The notes under the pieces are model-generated. The model saw only the letters and a program-made list of their open reading frames with translations. It did not search any database and had not been told where the DNA came from. This document shows positions 33,245-44,191 of a stretch of DNA of 64,000 nucleotides, in pieces; position 1 is the stretch's first letter; the number at the start of each line of letters is the position of its first letter. Position numbers and translations under genes: made by a program. This stretch comes from Paraphysomonas bandaiensis. Its lineage: Eukaryota > Chrysophyceae. The stretch covers positions 1 through 64,000 of the forward strand of contig CBFFRP010000089.1 in assembly GCA_965644295.1 (NCBI GenBank). Reading direction: 5' to 3'.

Positions 33245-33894
33245 AAATGGTAGAGCTAGGTGACTCCCCTTATAGCTTAAAAACGATTATCTAGAGACAG
33301 ATGGAAATAATCATATCATGGACGGCAATAATTATCATATTTGCCAGAATCTAGGTTAGCTCAAAATTCACCGCAACAGCCATATATACAGAGAGCACGA
33401 GAGCGGCTTTTAACCTTCATATCATAATACAAAGAGACAGACAGAATGCTATATGTGGAGATTGGTGGAGCAACATCTCGATATGCCCCCTATCGGTGAA
33501 GCATAATATTTATATGCTCTAGGGAATGCTGCGGATGGGGCAGCGAGAAGCTTAAAGTTAATTTGCCTTCATAGTAAATTTGGGACTTGGAACGGAGCTC
33601 AACAGACACCCCGGAAAAAGGCGCAGTGTCTGAGAGGCAGCACGGTATATTGTTGGAGGAATTGACTTTTTGCAATGTTGGTTGACATAGGACTTCCAGT
33701 GTGCTTACTTACAGACAAACCTATATTCTGCTACGTATGTATGATGTCAGCCCGGACATATTATACCATCCTCTATTATGGTGAGAGGCTAGCTAAAATA
33801 GCTGAGTCATACGTCCACCAGATTGTCCTATTGGGTTTTGGTGATATCCGTCAGTTATATCTCGTGATATAACACAGCTCTGAAAATGGAGAGG

Positions 33895-34490
33895 GGGTGT
33901 TGAGTTTTACTCATTGATAAAGCAATAAACAGATGTATTTCAATGCTGTATTCAAATTATGACCGTTAGTTCAATAATACAGTAATTGACAACTACTGTA
34001 GTACACGAATGAATGATACGACATGACACGAATTGTCTTATTATTAGCAATAGGCGTGCGACCTGAATTATGTTCAATAAACTGAAATAGTTTTGATGTA
34101 TAAGGTATAAGATCGTATCTTTATAATATATGATATAGAGAATATTATTGATTGGTAATACGGAGATAGAAAGAGAATATCAATGTAGCGACTGTCAATG
34201 AATGATAAGAGATGTTGATTATAAATGTTTTAATAGTTGATTATTCTGTCGAGTGAGTTCAAGCGCAGTATCTAATATACACTATTCATACGTACTTAAG
34301 CTAAAATTATTATCTATATGAAATCGTGACCATTTAAGGTGTGATATATTGATTGGTTGTAGTGACGATACAGAATTAGTGAATGATAATGAGTAAGAAG
34401 AGATGTTGATTAGAAGTTTAAATAATTGATTGTGAAGTACGTTAAAGTTCAGTTGCTTAATTTACAGCATCCAAATGTCAGTTTCGGATA
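33895..34490 (+). repeat. Dispersed repeat family 2, copy
   Basis: It begins around GTTGAGTTTTACTCATTG and ends near CATCCAAATGTCAGTTTCGG. Both ends, in the same order and a few hundred bases apart, recur at 24797-25125. An internal block (AATAGTTTTGATGTATAAGG) recurs near 31653. Copies are strongly diverged. Confidence 0.5.
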
Positions 34491-34788
34491 AGTACCCTTT
34501 AGAAACTAACTCCAAATCCACAGTTTGCAATATGAACTGTTGAGCACTTTGAAAACTTATGCGACAAAGACTAACAACATCACTGCAATAATAATTATTT
34601 GCTCTCTAATTTCAATTTATGCAACAATGTCAATTGTAGGCAATCAATTGCTGCAACATCCTGATAACACAAGTCTATATACATATATTATATCTACAAT
34701 ATACTCAAAAGTGGTCACAGTGGCGTCCGTGTAATATGCACACATGAATATGAATTCATGTATGGTAACCAAACACGTATATATGGAA

Positions 34789-36779
34789 TTATTCATCCGT
34801 GTTCAACCATTGTGCCCATGATCCTTCTTGCAGCATTTCAATACAGGCAGAATACTCGTAGTCATCATCTACAAAACGTCATTAAATTTATGATACGGTA
34901 ATGCCATATGTCATGAACGTACCTGATTCCGGTGGGGAACTGTTTCCAGATGATAGTGAATAGTATTTGAACATAACTTCTTCGTAGTCAGGATTCGTGC
35001 ATATAGAGTGCACCTTAAATACTAAATGTTCATCAGTGTCAAGAAATCTCTTCCCTACATAAGGAATAAATCTTTCCACCCCAGGAGGCGGATTATCATA
35101 GTCAATATCAGAGTAATATCCGCATTCAGAAAGTCCTGAGTCGCTGGAAGCACCACTGCTGTCCGTATTACTGACAATAGCACGTCGGCAGCGGTCGAAA
35201 ACTTCTCCATTTTTGTATCTTTTCGACGTTCTAAAATAAATAAGAAAAATTAAGTAATGCGAATTCGGATACACAACGGCATTCTTCATAACGACAAAAA
35301 TATGCATGTACCTGGTCCGAGTGGAATCTTTCTTTCTCTTGACAGCTGACGATTTCCCTTCGCACTTACGAATTTCAAATTTTTCTGACTTCGTAGGAGG
35401 TGCTGTCGGGATAACTTTCCTTCCTGCTGATGGGAAAAAAGATGTAATCGTAGGAGTATTTTTTGGGGCCGGAAGAGGCCGCGATTTAGATCGAGTGGGC
35501 GTTTGAGGGTTCTTTGGGGCCATTGAAGATGATTCCAGGTCATTGGTATCGTTAATTTGGGTTGAAGGAAGATCAGTAAAGGAAGAGAATAGAGAAGAAA
35601 CAACGGATGTATCATTTTTCAGTGGGGAGGTGTATCGTGACGGAGTACGGTTAGCCGGAGGTGACGCATATCGGTTATCGGAATTTGACGATATACGAGA
35701 GTTCGATCGCGTAGAACGGGACGGGGTCAAAGGAGCAGAATGCTGTTTCACTGGAGTCGACTGACCCAAAGGCTTGTAAGGTGATGCATATCGGCTATCG
35801 GTATTTGACGATGTACGAGAGTTTGATCGCGTAGAACGGGACGGGGTCAAAGGAGCAGAATGCTGTTTCACTGGAGTCGACTGACCCAAAGGCTTGTAAA
35901 CAATCGCACTACGAATGTGTTACATTAGACAACACATAAGAAATGTTTATACCCTGTAAATGAACGCAGTGGTGCAGATTCTACCCACTCACTCGAACCG
36001 CTGCTTGATCCTGCATTATATTAAATTGATATAAAGCAGAGAGGCAGAGATCTACACTTACCATGCTGTTTCTCAGGGGTTCGCAATGTTGTAGATTTTC
36101 TTTTTATCGGTGTGTTTTTATAGGGTGATGTCTGAAAATTCTTTGAGGGTGAATGATGGCGCTCATAGGTGTCAATAAACAGCTGTTTATTATGACGCCA
36201 TCCACCAGATTCAACGTAGTCAATTGGTTTCATACCACGAGCATCCTCTGGGGAATATAGGTCTGCACCTTTTTGTAAGAGTAGATTAACCACTTCCATT
36301 GTAACGTGCTCATACTTGAGTGAAATATGTAGTGGGGTCTCTTGAAATGCATTCATGGCGTTGACATTCGCACCGTTTTCAACAAGAAGAATAGCAACAG
36401 CAGACCGCCCACAAAAACATGCTTGATGAAGAGGAGTGTACTTATCTATTCGCGTTTTTACATCTAATTGTGCACCGTTATCAATTAGCATTCGTGCAAT
36501 CACGAGATTATTCGGTGATGATAAGGTGCATGTTTTGAATATAGGGGTTTCTCCTTTGTATTTACTGCACTTAACATTCGCATCGGCACCAAGAGACAGG
36601 AGCTTACGAACTAATGTCTTATCTTTATCCACGCATGCGCGCATGAGAAGTGTTTCTTCTCCATTGACGATATCTTCATTAATAAGATTATTCTTTGTTA
36701 AGTACTGAATATCCTCCTGGCTGACCTCTTGAGCCTTTAGTCTATCATATAAGGACAACGACTCTCCTGTCATCATCAC
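34789..36779 (-). CDS. Ankyrin-repeat protein with a PIP-box-like peptide and a conserved-looking C-terminal domain
   Basis: Five exons (36779-36062, 36010-35953, 35908-35312, 35230-34923, 34868-34789) give 586 residues. Residues ~40-200 hold four to five ankyrin repeats (ETLLMRACVDKDKTLVRKLLS, then YTPLHQACFCGRSAVAILLV, then ETPLHISLKY). The middle is Ser/Thr/Arg-rich and contains a perfect-length 40-residue tandem duplication (GQSTPVKQHSAPLTPSRST) and TPTITSFFPSAGRK, close to a PCNA-interacting PIP box lacking its Gln. The C-terminal ~110 residues form a compact block (RFIPYVGKRFLDTDEHLVFK...EEVMFKYY) followed by an acidic tail ending WAQWLNTDE. It is possibly a nuclear adaptor. The function is unknown. 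Confidence 0.82.
35650..35889 (-). repeat. 120-base in-frame tandem duplication inside the ankyrin gene
   Basis: 35770-35889 and 35650-35769 are almost identical and encode two copies of a 40-residue Ser/Arg/Pro-rich segment beginning GQSTPVKQHSAPL. The differences fall at a handful of bases, mostly in the RYASP part. The frame is preserved. Confidence 0.93.
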
Positions 36780-37264
36780 TCCAGAGTATCAAACAATGAG
36801 AGGGAGTTTGTTTCGACAGAGGTGTGTCGCATAGCGTCCAATTGAGCTGCAGATATAGATGATCATGATATAGCTGATGATGATTGTGAGTGTCAGTCCA
36901 TCTCCCTCGTATCATATGCAGGATATCAGCTCAGTTTAAATTTTGAACTGTCGTGAGCTTATTACGAATCAATTTCGAATAACGCTTTTTGATTCGCTAT
37001 ATGGGCCCCAATGGTGAGATGTGTAGTCCGATCCAGAATACAGAAAGTAGGAGTTGTATTCCAGAATTCGTATAAAGTTCTCGTACAGCAGGAGCAGCTG
37101 GACACTATCGTCTGTATAGGAGTGCATGCGGCCAAGTAACATCTAGACATTCTTGATGTTGCGGTTGCTGCTAAGACATACACATTCAGGTCTATATGGT
37201 GCATAATATCACCACCTCACTACCACGAACACCGTCGACGATATTCTGAAGTAGACTTATTATA
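36780..37264. other. Divergent promoter region, nothing recognised
   Basis: 485 bases between the ankyrin gene and the FN3-thioredoxin gene. A minus-strand open frame (36962-37204) has no features of a gene and no homology I recognise. No clear regulatory motif is seen. Confidence 0.5.
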
Positions 37265-38245
37265 ATGGAATGTCCTGTCCTTATTGAGGCTGATCACTCT
37301 TCTCTGTTTGTCGGATGGTCACGAGTTGATACAGCATTGCAGTATGAGTTAGAAATGAAAACAGGAGATGGTGAGTGGGTATCACTATCTTCTTCAATCA
37401 AATCAAATGCCATCAGAAAGAAGAATTTAACTTCTGAAGTATCGTATACGTTTCGCATTAGAGCCCAGTTTCCAAGTGGATGGGATGTATTTTCTGGCCC
37501 GTCAGAAGCTATGCATGTTTTAACCTCTGATGTATCTGCAATTGGGCCACCAACTTTAAAAACAAAGGATGCCTCGTCAGTAACTGTGGAATGGGAAGTG
37601 CCTGAGAAAAGTGTAGATGGTTACGCCTTGCGATATCGTGAGGAAAACAGTGTTACGTGGAACTACGTTGATGCTGTAATACATTCTAATATTGCTAGGA
37701 AGAAAGGGCTCCAACCACGAGTGGCATATTGCTTCTCTGTTAAACCTTTGGGTGATGGTTGGGCATACAGCAAATCCTCACAACCATTTTCTGTCTCGGA
37801 GATGTCCCAATTTATGAAGAATTTATTTCCGAGTACACTTCTCTCGAAGGGTAACGTCGCTGTGAACACTGCAGATGCCCTTGCTGGCAAGGTTGTTGGT
37901 GTGTACTTTTCAGCTCACTGGTGCGGACCTTGTCGCCAGTTTACTCCACAACTGGCGAATTTATATCAACAGATTAAAGCCACTGGTAAAAGTTTTGAGA
38001 TTGTGTTCTGTAGCGCTGATAACTCTGAAGAGGAATTTAATAGCTACTATTCATCTATGCCGTGGCTTGCTATAAATTATACTGACGACGAGAGAGAGCA
38101 ATTTATGGCAAAGTTCAAGGTGTCTGGTATACCGAAGCTATGTATACTGGCCCCTAGTGGTCAGTTTCTGGCGGAGAATGCTGTTACTATGAATTTATCC
38201 CCTGCTCAAGTGGATCTGTGGGTTAATCAATGCCAACAACTTTAA
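37265..38245 (+). CDS. Nucleoredoxin/tryparedoxin-like protein with two N-terminal fibronectin III domains
   Basis: A single exon of 326 residues with ATG at 37265. Residues ~1-88 and ~92-185 are two FN3 domains (LFVGWSRVDTALQYELEM and YTFRIRAQ; VTVEWEVPEKSVDGYALRYR and YCFSVKPL). Residues ~190-326 are a thioredoxin fold of the tryparedoxin/nucleoredoxin kind: VVGVYFSAHWCGPCRQFTPQL, FEIVFCSADNSEEEF, and SGIPKLCIL with the cis-Pro. The active site is WCGPC as in classical thioredoxin, not the WCPPC common in this subgroup. There is no signal peptide, so a cytosolic or nuclear redox adaptor is likely. The FN3 pair probably mediates binding. Confidence 0.9.
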   Translation: MECPVLIEADHSSLFVGWSRVDTALQYELEMKTGDGEWVSLSSSIKSNAIRKKNLTSEVSYTFRIRAQFPSGWDVFSGPSEAMHVLTSDVSAIGPPTLKTKDASSVTVEWEVPEKSVDGYALRYREENSVTWNYVDAVIHSNIARKKGLQPRVAYCFSVKPLGDGWAYSKSSQPFSVSEMSQFMKNLFPSTLLSKGNVAVNTADALAGKVVGVYFSAHWCGPCRQFTPQLANLYQQIKATGKSFEIVFCSADNSEEEFNSYYSSMPWLAINYTDDEREQFMAKFKVSGIPKLCILAPSGQFLAENAVTMNLSPAQVDLWVNQCQQL

Positions 38246-38784
38246 TTAAGTGTTGTTGAATTTTAATTTTGAAAGAGTAAGTTTGTAAGTTTCATTGTAG
38301 GATACGAGTGACTGTATAGTCACAATCGTAAGATAAGGCTGATTAGTAAAACCGTCAATAGATATGCTTGCTTTAGATAAGTGTACCGTCGATGTCGAAA
38401 TCTGATATTATTTTAATTCCGACTAAGCTAAGGAAACTGTAGAGTTTAAACAAAAAATAAAAGGGTCGTTGGCATTTGACATCATACCATTCTTTCCTCC
38501 GTTAGATTAGGTACATATTACTGATTCAATTTTTTTCTCGGGAACAGCTACAAGTTACATCTGGTTGTATCATATACATCAATCTATCACACGACCATAT
38601 AAGCACGCTGACAGCGAATCTATTACGGAATCTACAAGTACTAACGTGCAACATACTAACTAGCGACAATAATGTTGGACGAATGAAATAAATTGCACGG
38701 AAAATTTTCTGCGACTCGATTTCTCAAAATATGTGAAGTACATCGGCGAATATAAAACAAATATCTATTACATAATGTATTACC
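38246..38784. other. Convergent intergenic region, nothing recognised
   Basis: 539 AT-rich bases between the 3' ends of the FN3-thioredoxin gene and the Era gene. No frame, repeat or structure stands out. Confidence 0.5.
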
Positions 38785-39834
38785 CTACAATACATTAGGC
38801 TCCTCATTGAGCCTGCTATTCTTTGAACGAACATTAACCCATATATATAACAGAACTGTCTTCTGGAAAATCTTCTCCAATATTTCTACTGTTGATTGTC
38901 TAATCTTCACCAACGACCGGCCCTTGTCACCTACGACCATCCTTTGCTGCCGATTGTTGTCCACCAAAATTTGTGCATCGATTCGTATCGCCTTTTTATT
39001 CAACTCCGATATCGACTGACATTCTATACCAGCTATGTACGGAATCTCTTCGTGCATATGGTCTAATAGCGCTTCTCTTAGCATTTCTTCAACCATATCT
39101 GAATCTGACAAATCACTTATCCCTTCACCTTTGGGAATAACCCAATGCTTTGGCTTCGCACAGGCGAGCAAATAATTTTTCATGTCTATTATCCCATCAT
39201 TTTCTATTGCTGATACCATGAATGTGGTAGTATCAAGCGCAGCATCGTCTTTATTTGCTTCCCCTAGCTTAATGCCATTAATCATACTGACGAGATCCCA
39301 AGTCAAGTCTAGCAATTCTGTCTTAGGATTAACCAAGTCAACCTTGTTGAGAACAAGAACAACCTCTTGCCTGGCACCTTCAAACGCTAATGTTGTCATC
39401 TCTGCAAATCCTCTTAAATCTTGTTGGCTCATCTTTTTCGATGCATCAACTACTAACAGAACGACATCTGAATTCGACACTGCTGAAAGAGTGATATCGC
39501 GAATTCGTTTCGTTTCTTCCTTGCCCGCATCAAAAGATGGAACAAACCCTGGAGTATCGTAAAATGCTAACTGTGTTTTCCGATAATTGAAAACCCCCAG
39601 TATCTGAGACTTTGTGGTTTGTCGCTTTCGACTGGTGGCGGCAATTTTTTTTTGCAGCATTGAATTTAAGAGTGTAGATTTTCCACAATTTGGCTTTCCA
39701 AGCATGACTATATCCAATCGTTTGGACTTTCTATCATGAGGACCCGGATATTTCCTCGTTGCTCGAACTGTGCGGATCTGCGAACGAAATACTCCGCTTG
39801 CCAGCCCCAAAGACGCAACTCTAAACTTCAGCAT
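38785..39834 (-). CDS. Era-type GTPase, probably mitochondrial (ERAL1-like)
   Basis: A single exon of 349 residues with ATG at 39832-39834. GTPase motifs: GKPNCGKST (P-loop), RQTTKSQ (G2), FYDTPGF (G3), VLNKVDLV (G4) and FMVSAIE (G5). The C-terminal ~90 residues are a KH domain of the Era type (IRIDAQILVDNNRQQRMVVG, then DKGRSLVKI), which binds the 3' end of small-subunit rRNA. The first ~35 residues are basic with few acids (LKFRVASLGLASGVFRSQIR), fitting an organelle presequence. The expected role is small ribosomal subunit assembly in the mitochondrion (or a plastid, if present). Length is close to bacterial Era plus a leader. Confidence 0.92.
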   Translation of the reverse strand: MLKFRVASLGLASGVFRSQIRTVRATRKYPGPHDRKSKRLDIVMLGKPNCGKSTLLNSMLQKKIAATSRKRQTTKSQILGVFNYRKTQLAFYDTPGFVPSFDAGKEETKRIRDITLSAVSNSDVVLLVVDASKKMSQQDLRGFAEMTTLAFEGARQEVVLVLNKVDLVNPKTELLDLTWDLVSMINGIKLGEANKDDAALDTTTFMVSAIENDGIIDMKNYLLACAKPKHWVIPKGEGISDLSDSDMVEEMLREALLDHMHEEIPYIAGIECQSISELNKKAIRIDAQILVDNNRQQRMVVGDKGRSLVKIRQSTVEILEKIFQKTVLLYIWVNVRSKNSRLNEEPNVL

Positions 39835-40370
39835 TACAGGTAACGAATCGTTGCCTTATGGTTCAAAGTACCTATAATTAAAGTGTATGATAAAGGAAAT
39901 CTGTACAAGTACAACACTGACAGCAAGAGTTTAAAACAACTTGCCCGTGGAATATTGCCCAGCCCTATCTGTTCATCGCAGTCCATGCGAGCAGATACAC
40001 TGTTGCAACACCAGCCGCAAACAGCCCAGGAATACGGTTAGTAGTACTTGCGAATACGGCTAGATTATCTTATCTGGTGTTTTTTGTTCTTGTTCTGTTT
40101 CCGTCCAGCAGTACGTATGCAGTACAGCAGTACAGTACAGTACAGTACCAGTAAAAAAAAAAGATGTCTAGAATAATATGCAGCACTGACATATAGTGGT
40201 ATGTGGTACTTACCTTGACGTCAAAGATTACTTATGTTTGTTGTGCCTTGCCTGTCAAGCCACCGACTGACCTGAATCAATTTTCACATTGACTTTTCGT
40301 GCTTATACACGTCGAATATCGTTAAAAATATATAGTAAATATCATTTTGTTTTTGTGTGACGTCTTATAA
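39835..40370. other. Divergent promoter region, nothing recognised
   Basis: 536 bases between the Era and kinase genes. A (CAGTA)n-like run (about 40110-40150, ACAGTACAGTACAGTACC) and a short poly-A tract are the only features. Confidence 0.5.
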
Positions 40371-42234
40371 ATGGGTTCGTGTTGCTCCAATTGTTTGAAA
40401 GCATTGTCTGGTTCCCCCGAATATCAAACTATTCGTAATGAAGATTCTTTTGATGTACAGTCTACTGATGTGAGCGCTAATACTGATGTTGTAGCGAAGG
40501 ATGGGAGGCAAGATAAGGTAGTGTGTGTTAGTATTCTCGTGTGATGTGATAATGAAAAGCGCAGAGTGCTACTCAATCTTCGGTGGGTGGGAATCTTGTT
40601 ATTCCATCTGCTGGCTTCTTTCTCAAGTACGAACTCAAAGATGTTCTTGGTAACAAACATAAACTGCTATTATAATAAACTTATTTTGCTTTAGGGGTCG
40701 GCAGCACTGCGAATTGTCATCGGTGTTGCCGAAAGAGTGATGGTAAACAGTATGCATGCAAAGTTATTGACAAAAGGCAAATTGAAGCAAAATTCACTGG
40801 ACTTTTGGAGCAATTTTACGTTGAAATTAAGGTACGCGTGTTTGCAGATGCATGTATTTCATTAACACTCCACGTGAGCACATGCATTGACTGCATTATT
40901 TAGTTTGTGAAGTGGTTTAGAATCGATTCTAATTAAAGTTATACGACAGGTGCTGTCGGAATTAAATCACCCTAATATCATTAAATTAGAAGATGTTTTC
41001 GAAACTGCGGATAGAATATTCATAGTGATGGAAATAATGAATGGTGGCGAGCTTTTTGATTACGTGGTTGAGAAGGTTTGGCGATGACTTTGCGCATATT
41101 TGAACTCATTATACTACTGATATAGGGTACTTTGAGTGAACAGGAGGCTGCATCGATTGTTCGTAGGATAACCTCAGCTATTGCACATATGCATGCGCAT
41201 GGAGTGATACACAGGTGGGTTAGATATTAAATTGTGGTTTTTGGTGTACAGTTCATGATCCATATTAATTAGTGTATCACATCAGTTTTCCCCTTAAGCT
41301 AGCACGTAACATTTACCATGATTTCTTATATTTAATAGGGACCTCAAGCCGGAGAACCTATTACTAACGAATAAGGGTCCTAATGCTGAGGTTAAACTTA
41401 TTGACTTCGGATTAGCCAAGGTAGCGTACGAATTTTGGAGTGTGCAGTCGTACTAATATACGTGCATCTGTAGAAAATATCGAGTGATGCGGTAGCCCAT
41501 TCGTTCCTTGGGACAAGAGGATACTTGGCGCCAGAGATGCTACAGAGGCATACGTACGACAAGGCGATTGATATATGGGTGCGTTATCTAATGTACCCTA
41601 CTCGTTTTTCACATGTGACACTAGGCATTGGGAATTATTGTATTTGTGCTACTGTGTGGCTGCTTACCTTTCGATGACGACAGCAGTCGTATCACATCTG
41701 AGGTAGTAGCACGAAAAAAGTTTGCCCTGCGGTTTCCTCGTTGGGCAAGTAATCTCTCATCTCCCGCAAAAGATTTATTACAGAAGCTTCTGGACGTGAA
41801 TCCTAAAACTCGTATAACAGCCGAGGAAGCTCTCCGCCACCCGTGGGTTACTGGAAAGTCCGCCACTCCAAATAATTACCTACAATCTCCCAGTGTGTTA
41901 GGTAAGATTATTAGAAGTGCGCGACGCATAGTATACTCAACGTTGTTTTCAGGAGAGAGACGGAAGGATTTGAAGTCACCGATGACACCCCATATGCAAG
42001 CCATGCACAACAAATTGGTCGAAGCCAACAATGCATCCGCCGCTGCCAATTCATTGGGCGTAATAAAAGAGGAGGCCAACTCGAAAAAGAAAACTGCAAA
42101 CGGTACGAGCTACAGTCTGATATTATTGCTGTCTAAATATTTACGGTATAGCAGGTGGTCAGAAAGATTTTGGTCAAGCTAACTATGGTGCAACCGATAA
42201 TTCTGTAAGAATGCAACGGAAGAACAGCATATAG
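40371..42234 (+). CDS. CaMK-like serine/threonine protein kinase with N-terminal MGSCC motif
   Basis: Nine exons (40371-40517, 40565-40649, 40695-40831, 40950-41075, 41126-41214, 41339-41420, 41474-41578, 41625-42102, 42155-42234) give 442 residues. The start MGSCCSNC is a textbook N-myristoylation plus palmitoylation signal, so membrane attachment is likely. Kinase motifs: LGVGSTANCHRC (Gly loop), YACKVIDK (Lys), VIHRDLKPENLLL, LIDFGLAK, GTRGYLAPEML, AIDIWALGIIVFVLLCG and RITAEEALRHPWV. The overall pattern and the late HPW motif fit the CaMK group. No EF-hands follow, so it is not a CDPK. The C-terminal ~110 residues are basic and might be regulatory, but no calmodulin-binding helix is certain. 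Two introns are over 115 nt. Confidence 0.92.
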
Positions 42235-42876
42235 TAGGGATTAAAAGTATAATAGTGTGCTGTTTTGGCGGCCGTACTTTGGCTGTAAGTTTTAATTTCT
42301 CTGTTCAGAACTCAGTTTCCTTACGTTGTTCACAATTCACAGTAGTTGTCACTCGCACATTATCAATCGTAGCAACGTAGAACTAAAATATTATTTCTCT
42401 GTTACTTAAGTAAAGCACTGAAGGAAATGAACCCTTTGATGTTATTAGTCCATATATATTTCGAATCATTTGTTGTAGAAGGTAGTATTATTCAAGTCCA
42501 CTTAGTAGCAAATTCTGCAGAAAATGCAATGATTTAATTTTTAATTCCTTTGCTACGACTATACTTGTCATACTATTTAAAATTTTAAATAAGCACTGTT
42601 AATATGCATTTTTATTTGATTGTGCTGTTCTGATAATACACACGATATAGGATAAAGTATGATACGAAGATTAGTTTCCAGCTTACGTAATTAAAGATCT
42701 GTGGACAGCAGGTATTGTAATGACGAAATGACATTACGGGCAATGTAATTAAGTTTTCTGGGAAACGATAAGAAAAGATAACCGTCAGATGTAAATGCTA
42801 GTATTACTTACACATTATTATGGAAAACAAAGTTGGGTTAGTACGCTATGACAAGGTATATATAACTAACTATATA
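42235..42876. other. Convergent intergenic region, nothing recognised
   Basis: 642 AT-rich bases between the kinase and RMND1-like genes, without an open frame or repeat of note. Confidence 0.5.
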
Positions 42877-44191
42877 TTACCACACCCATATCCCTACCAA
42901 CCCACCAACAGCACCAACAATTTGAATGACAACTTCGAGTACGATTAGCCATATAATTATCCATTCAAGCTTCGTTGAATGAGCATTTTCCATTTGTTGA
43001 TGTAAAACATCTAGCAGCTCTTTCAACATGTCTAACCGTTTGTTAATAACTTCAACTCGACTGTCCATTTCCAAATATTTCATAACCTTCTCATAATCCT
43101 GCTCGTACCGATCTTCTTCCCAGAAATAATCCGGAGTGTCTAGAATATCCGTATGTAAATTTAAATCATGTCTAATAACAAATATATCTCCGATCATCAT
43201 GCCTATTCTTCTTGTCGACATATCAATCTTTCCAACATTAGCCAGTGTTTCCGGAATAAATTTGTACTCTGCAACTTTACGTTCGATTCTGAACTCGAAT
43301 ATAGATACTACAGAAGATTGGGCAATAGCATAACTGACAGAGAGTCGTTGTTTCGAGGATGATTCGCCCGGAAAAGTGATGACATCATTTGCAATTTTTA
43401 ATCTACTGCTATCTGTGTCAGTGACATAAGCCATGTCATCTTCTCCACTTTCAAACTCTTTCCCTGTTATTACGCCCCTCTTGGAAAAATCCTTCGCAAG
43501 ATCAAGTAAGTACTTTTCTTCACCGACAGAAAAACCCCAAAACACCAGCACCCCAAACTCGAATATATATACTTCTTGCATGTTCAAATCGTGTGGTACC
43601 ATGCGCACGCTGCTGTCATATGATTGTTCTTCTGCTTGAATGATGGTGGGTTCACTGGTAGAGAGAAAAGGCTTTGCTTGGCTAACATCCGCGGGTGACA
43701 TATTGTGTCGCCTAGGAATGTCACTGGCTGTGAGCGCTGTACTGCTTCCAACACGCGGCTTTGATAGACAAAGCGCATCTCCGTATAATCGTGTTTTCCA
43801 TTTGGATTGGGACTCATATATTTTACGGGAACAATGATCATGCAGCTCCTGAATATCTATCTCAGAGCTGACACAACAGAAATATATCCTACGCTTCTGT
43901 CGTTTTGCTTGAAACTCACCACCTGTTATGTGGTTATAGCCGTATATATACAAACATTGTATCAAAAATACCTTTTAAGCGGGCAGCTTGCTTCTTTCTC
44001 ATTCGTCCAGTCAAAATAACCTTATCATCATAGCGCGGATGATTTCCAAATTCATCTGCAGAATAATACGCGTCTGATTCGTAGTTATCAAAGTTCAAGC
44101 TGTGAGACTGATCTCCACGACCCTGTCTGTGAGCTCCCCCTGTATCAGTGTCATCCCCTGAATCTGCAGACAAAAGATGTTTGGAAGACAT
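42877..44191 (-). CDS. RMND1/RMD1 (DUF155, YagE) family membrane protein
   Basis: Two exons (44191-43972, 43922-42877; intron 49 nt) give 421 residues. The family blocks are clear: a VYIFEFGVLVFWGFSVGEEKYLL segment (written in two parts: FEFGVLVFWGF and VGEEKYLL), AIAQSSVVSIFE, LDTPDYFWEED, VINKRLDMLKELLDVL, and a final hydrophobic helix (WIIIWLIVLEVVIQIVG). RMND1 in animals supports mitochondrial translation; the yeast relatives Rmd1 and Rmd8 are less well defined. The N-terminal ~130 residues are charged and Ser-rich with no presequence, which is more like Rmd1/Rmd8 than RMND1. A C-terminal membrane anchor is likely. Confidence 0.9.

Larger units (their letters stand above)
30737..34788. 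other. Repeat-rich intergenic region of 4 kb
   Basis: No intact gene is visible. It holds family 2 repeat fragments (about 31184-31230, 31650-31690, 33895-34490), family 1 copy D (31725-31955) and a coding-like remnant at 32942-33244. A minus-strand stretch near 32400-32630 looks faintly like protein but matches nothing I can name. The rest is AT-rich. Confidence 0.55.
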
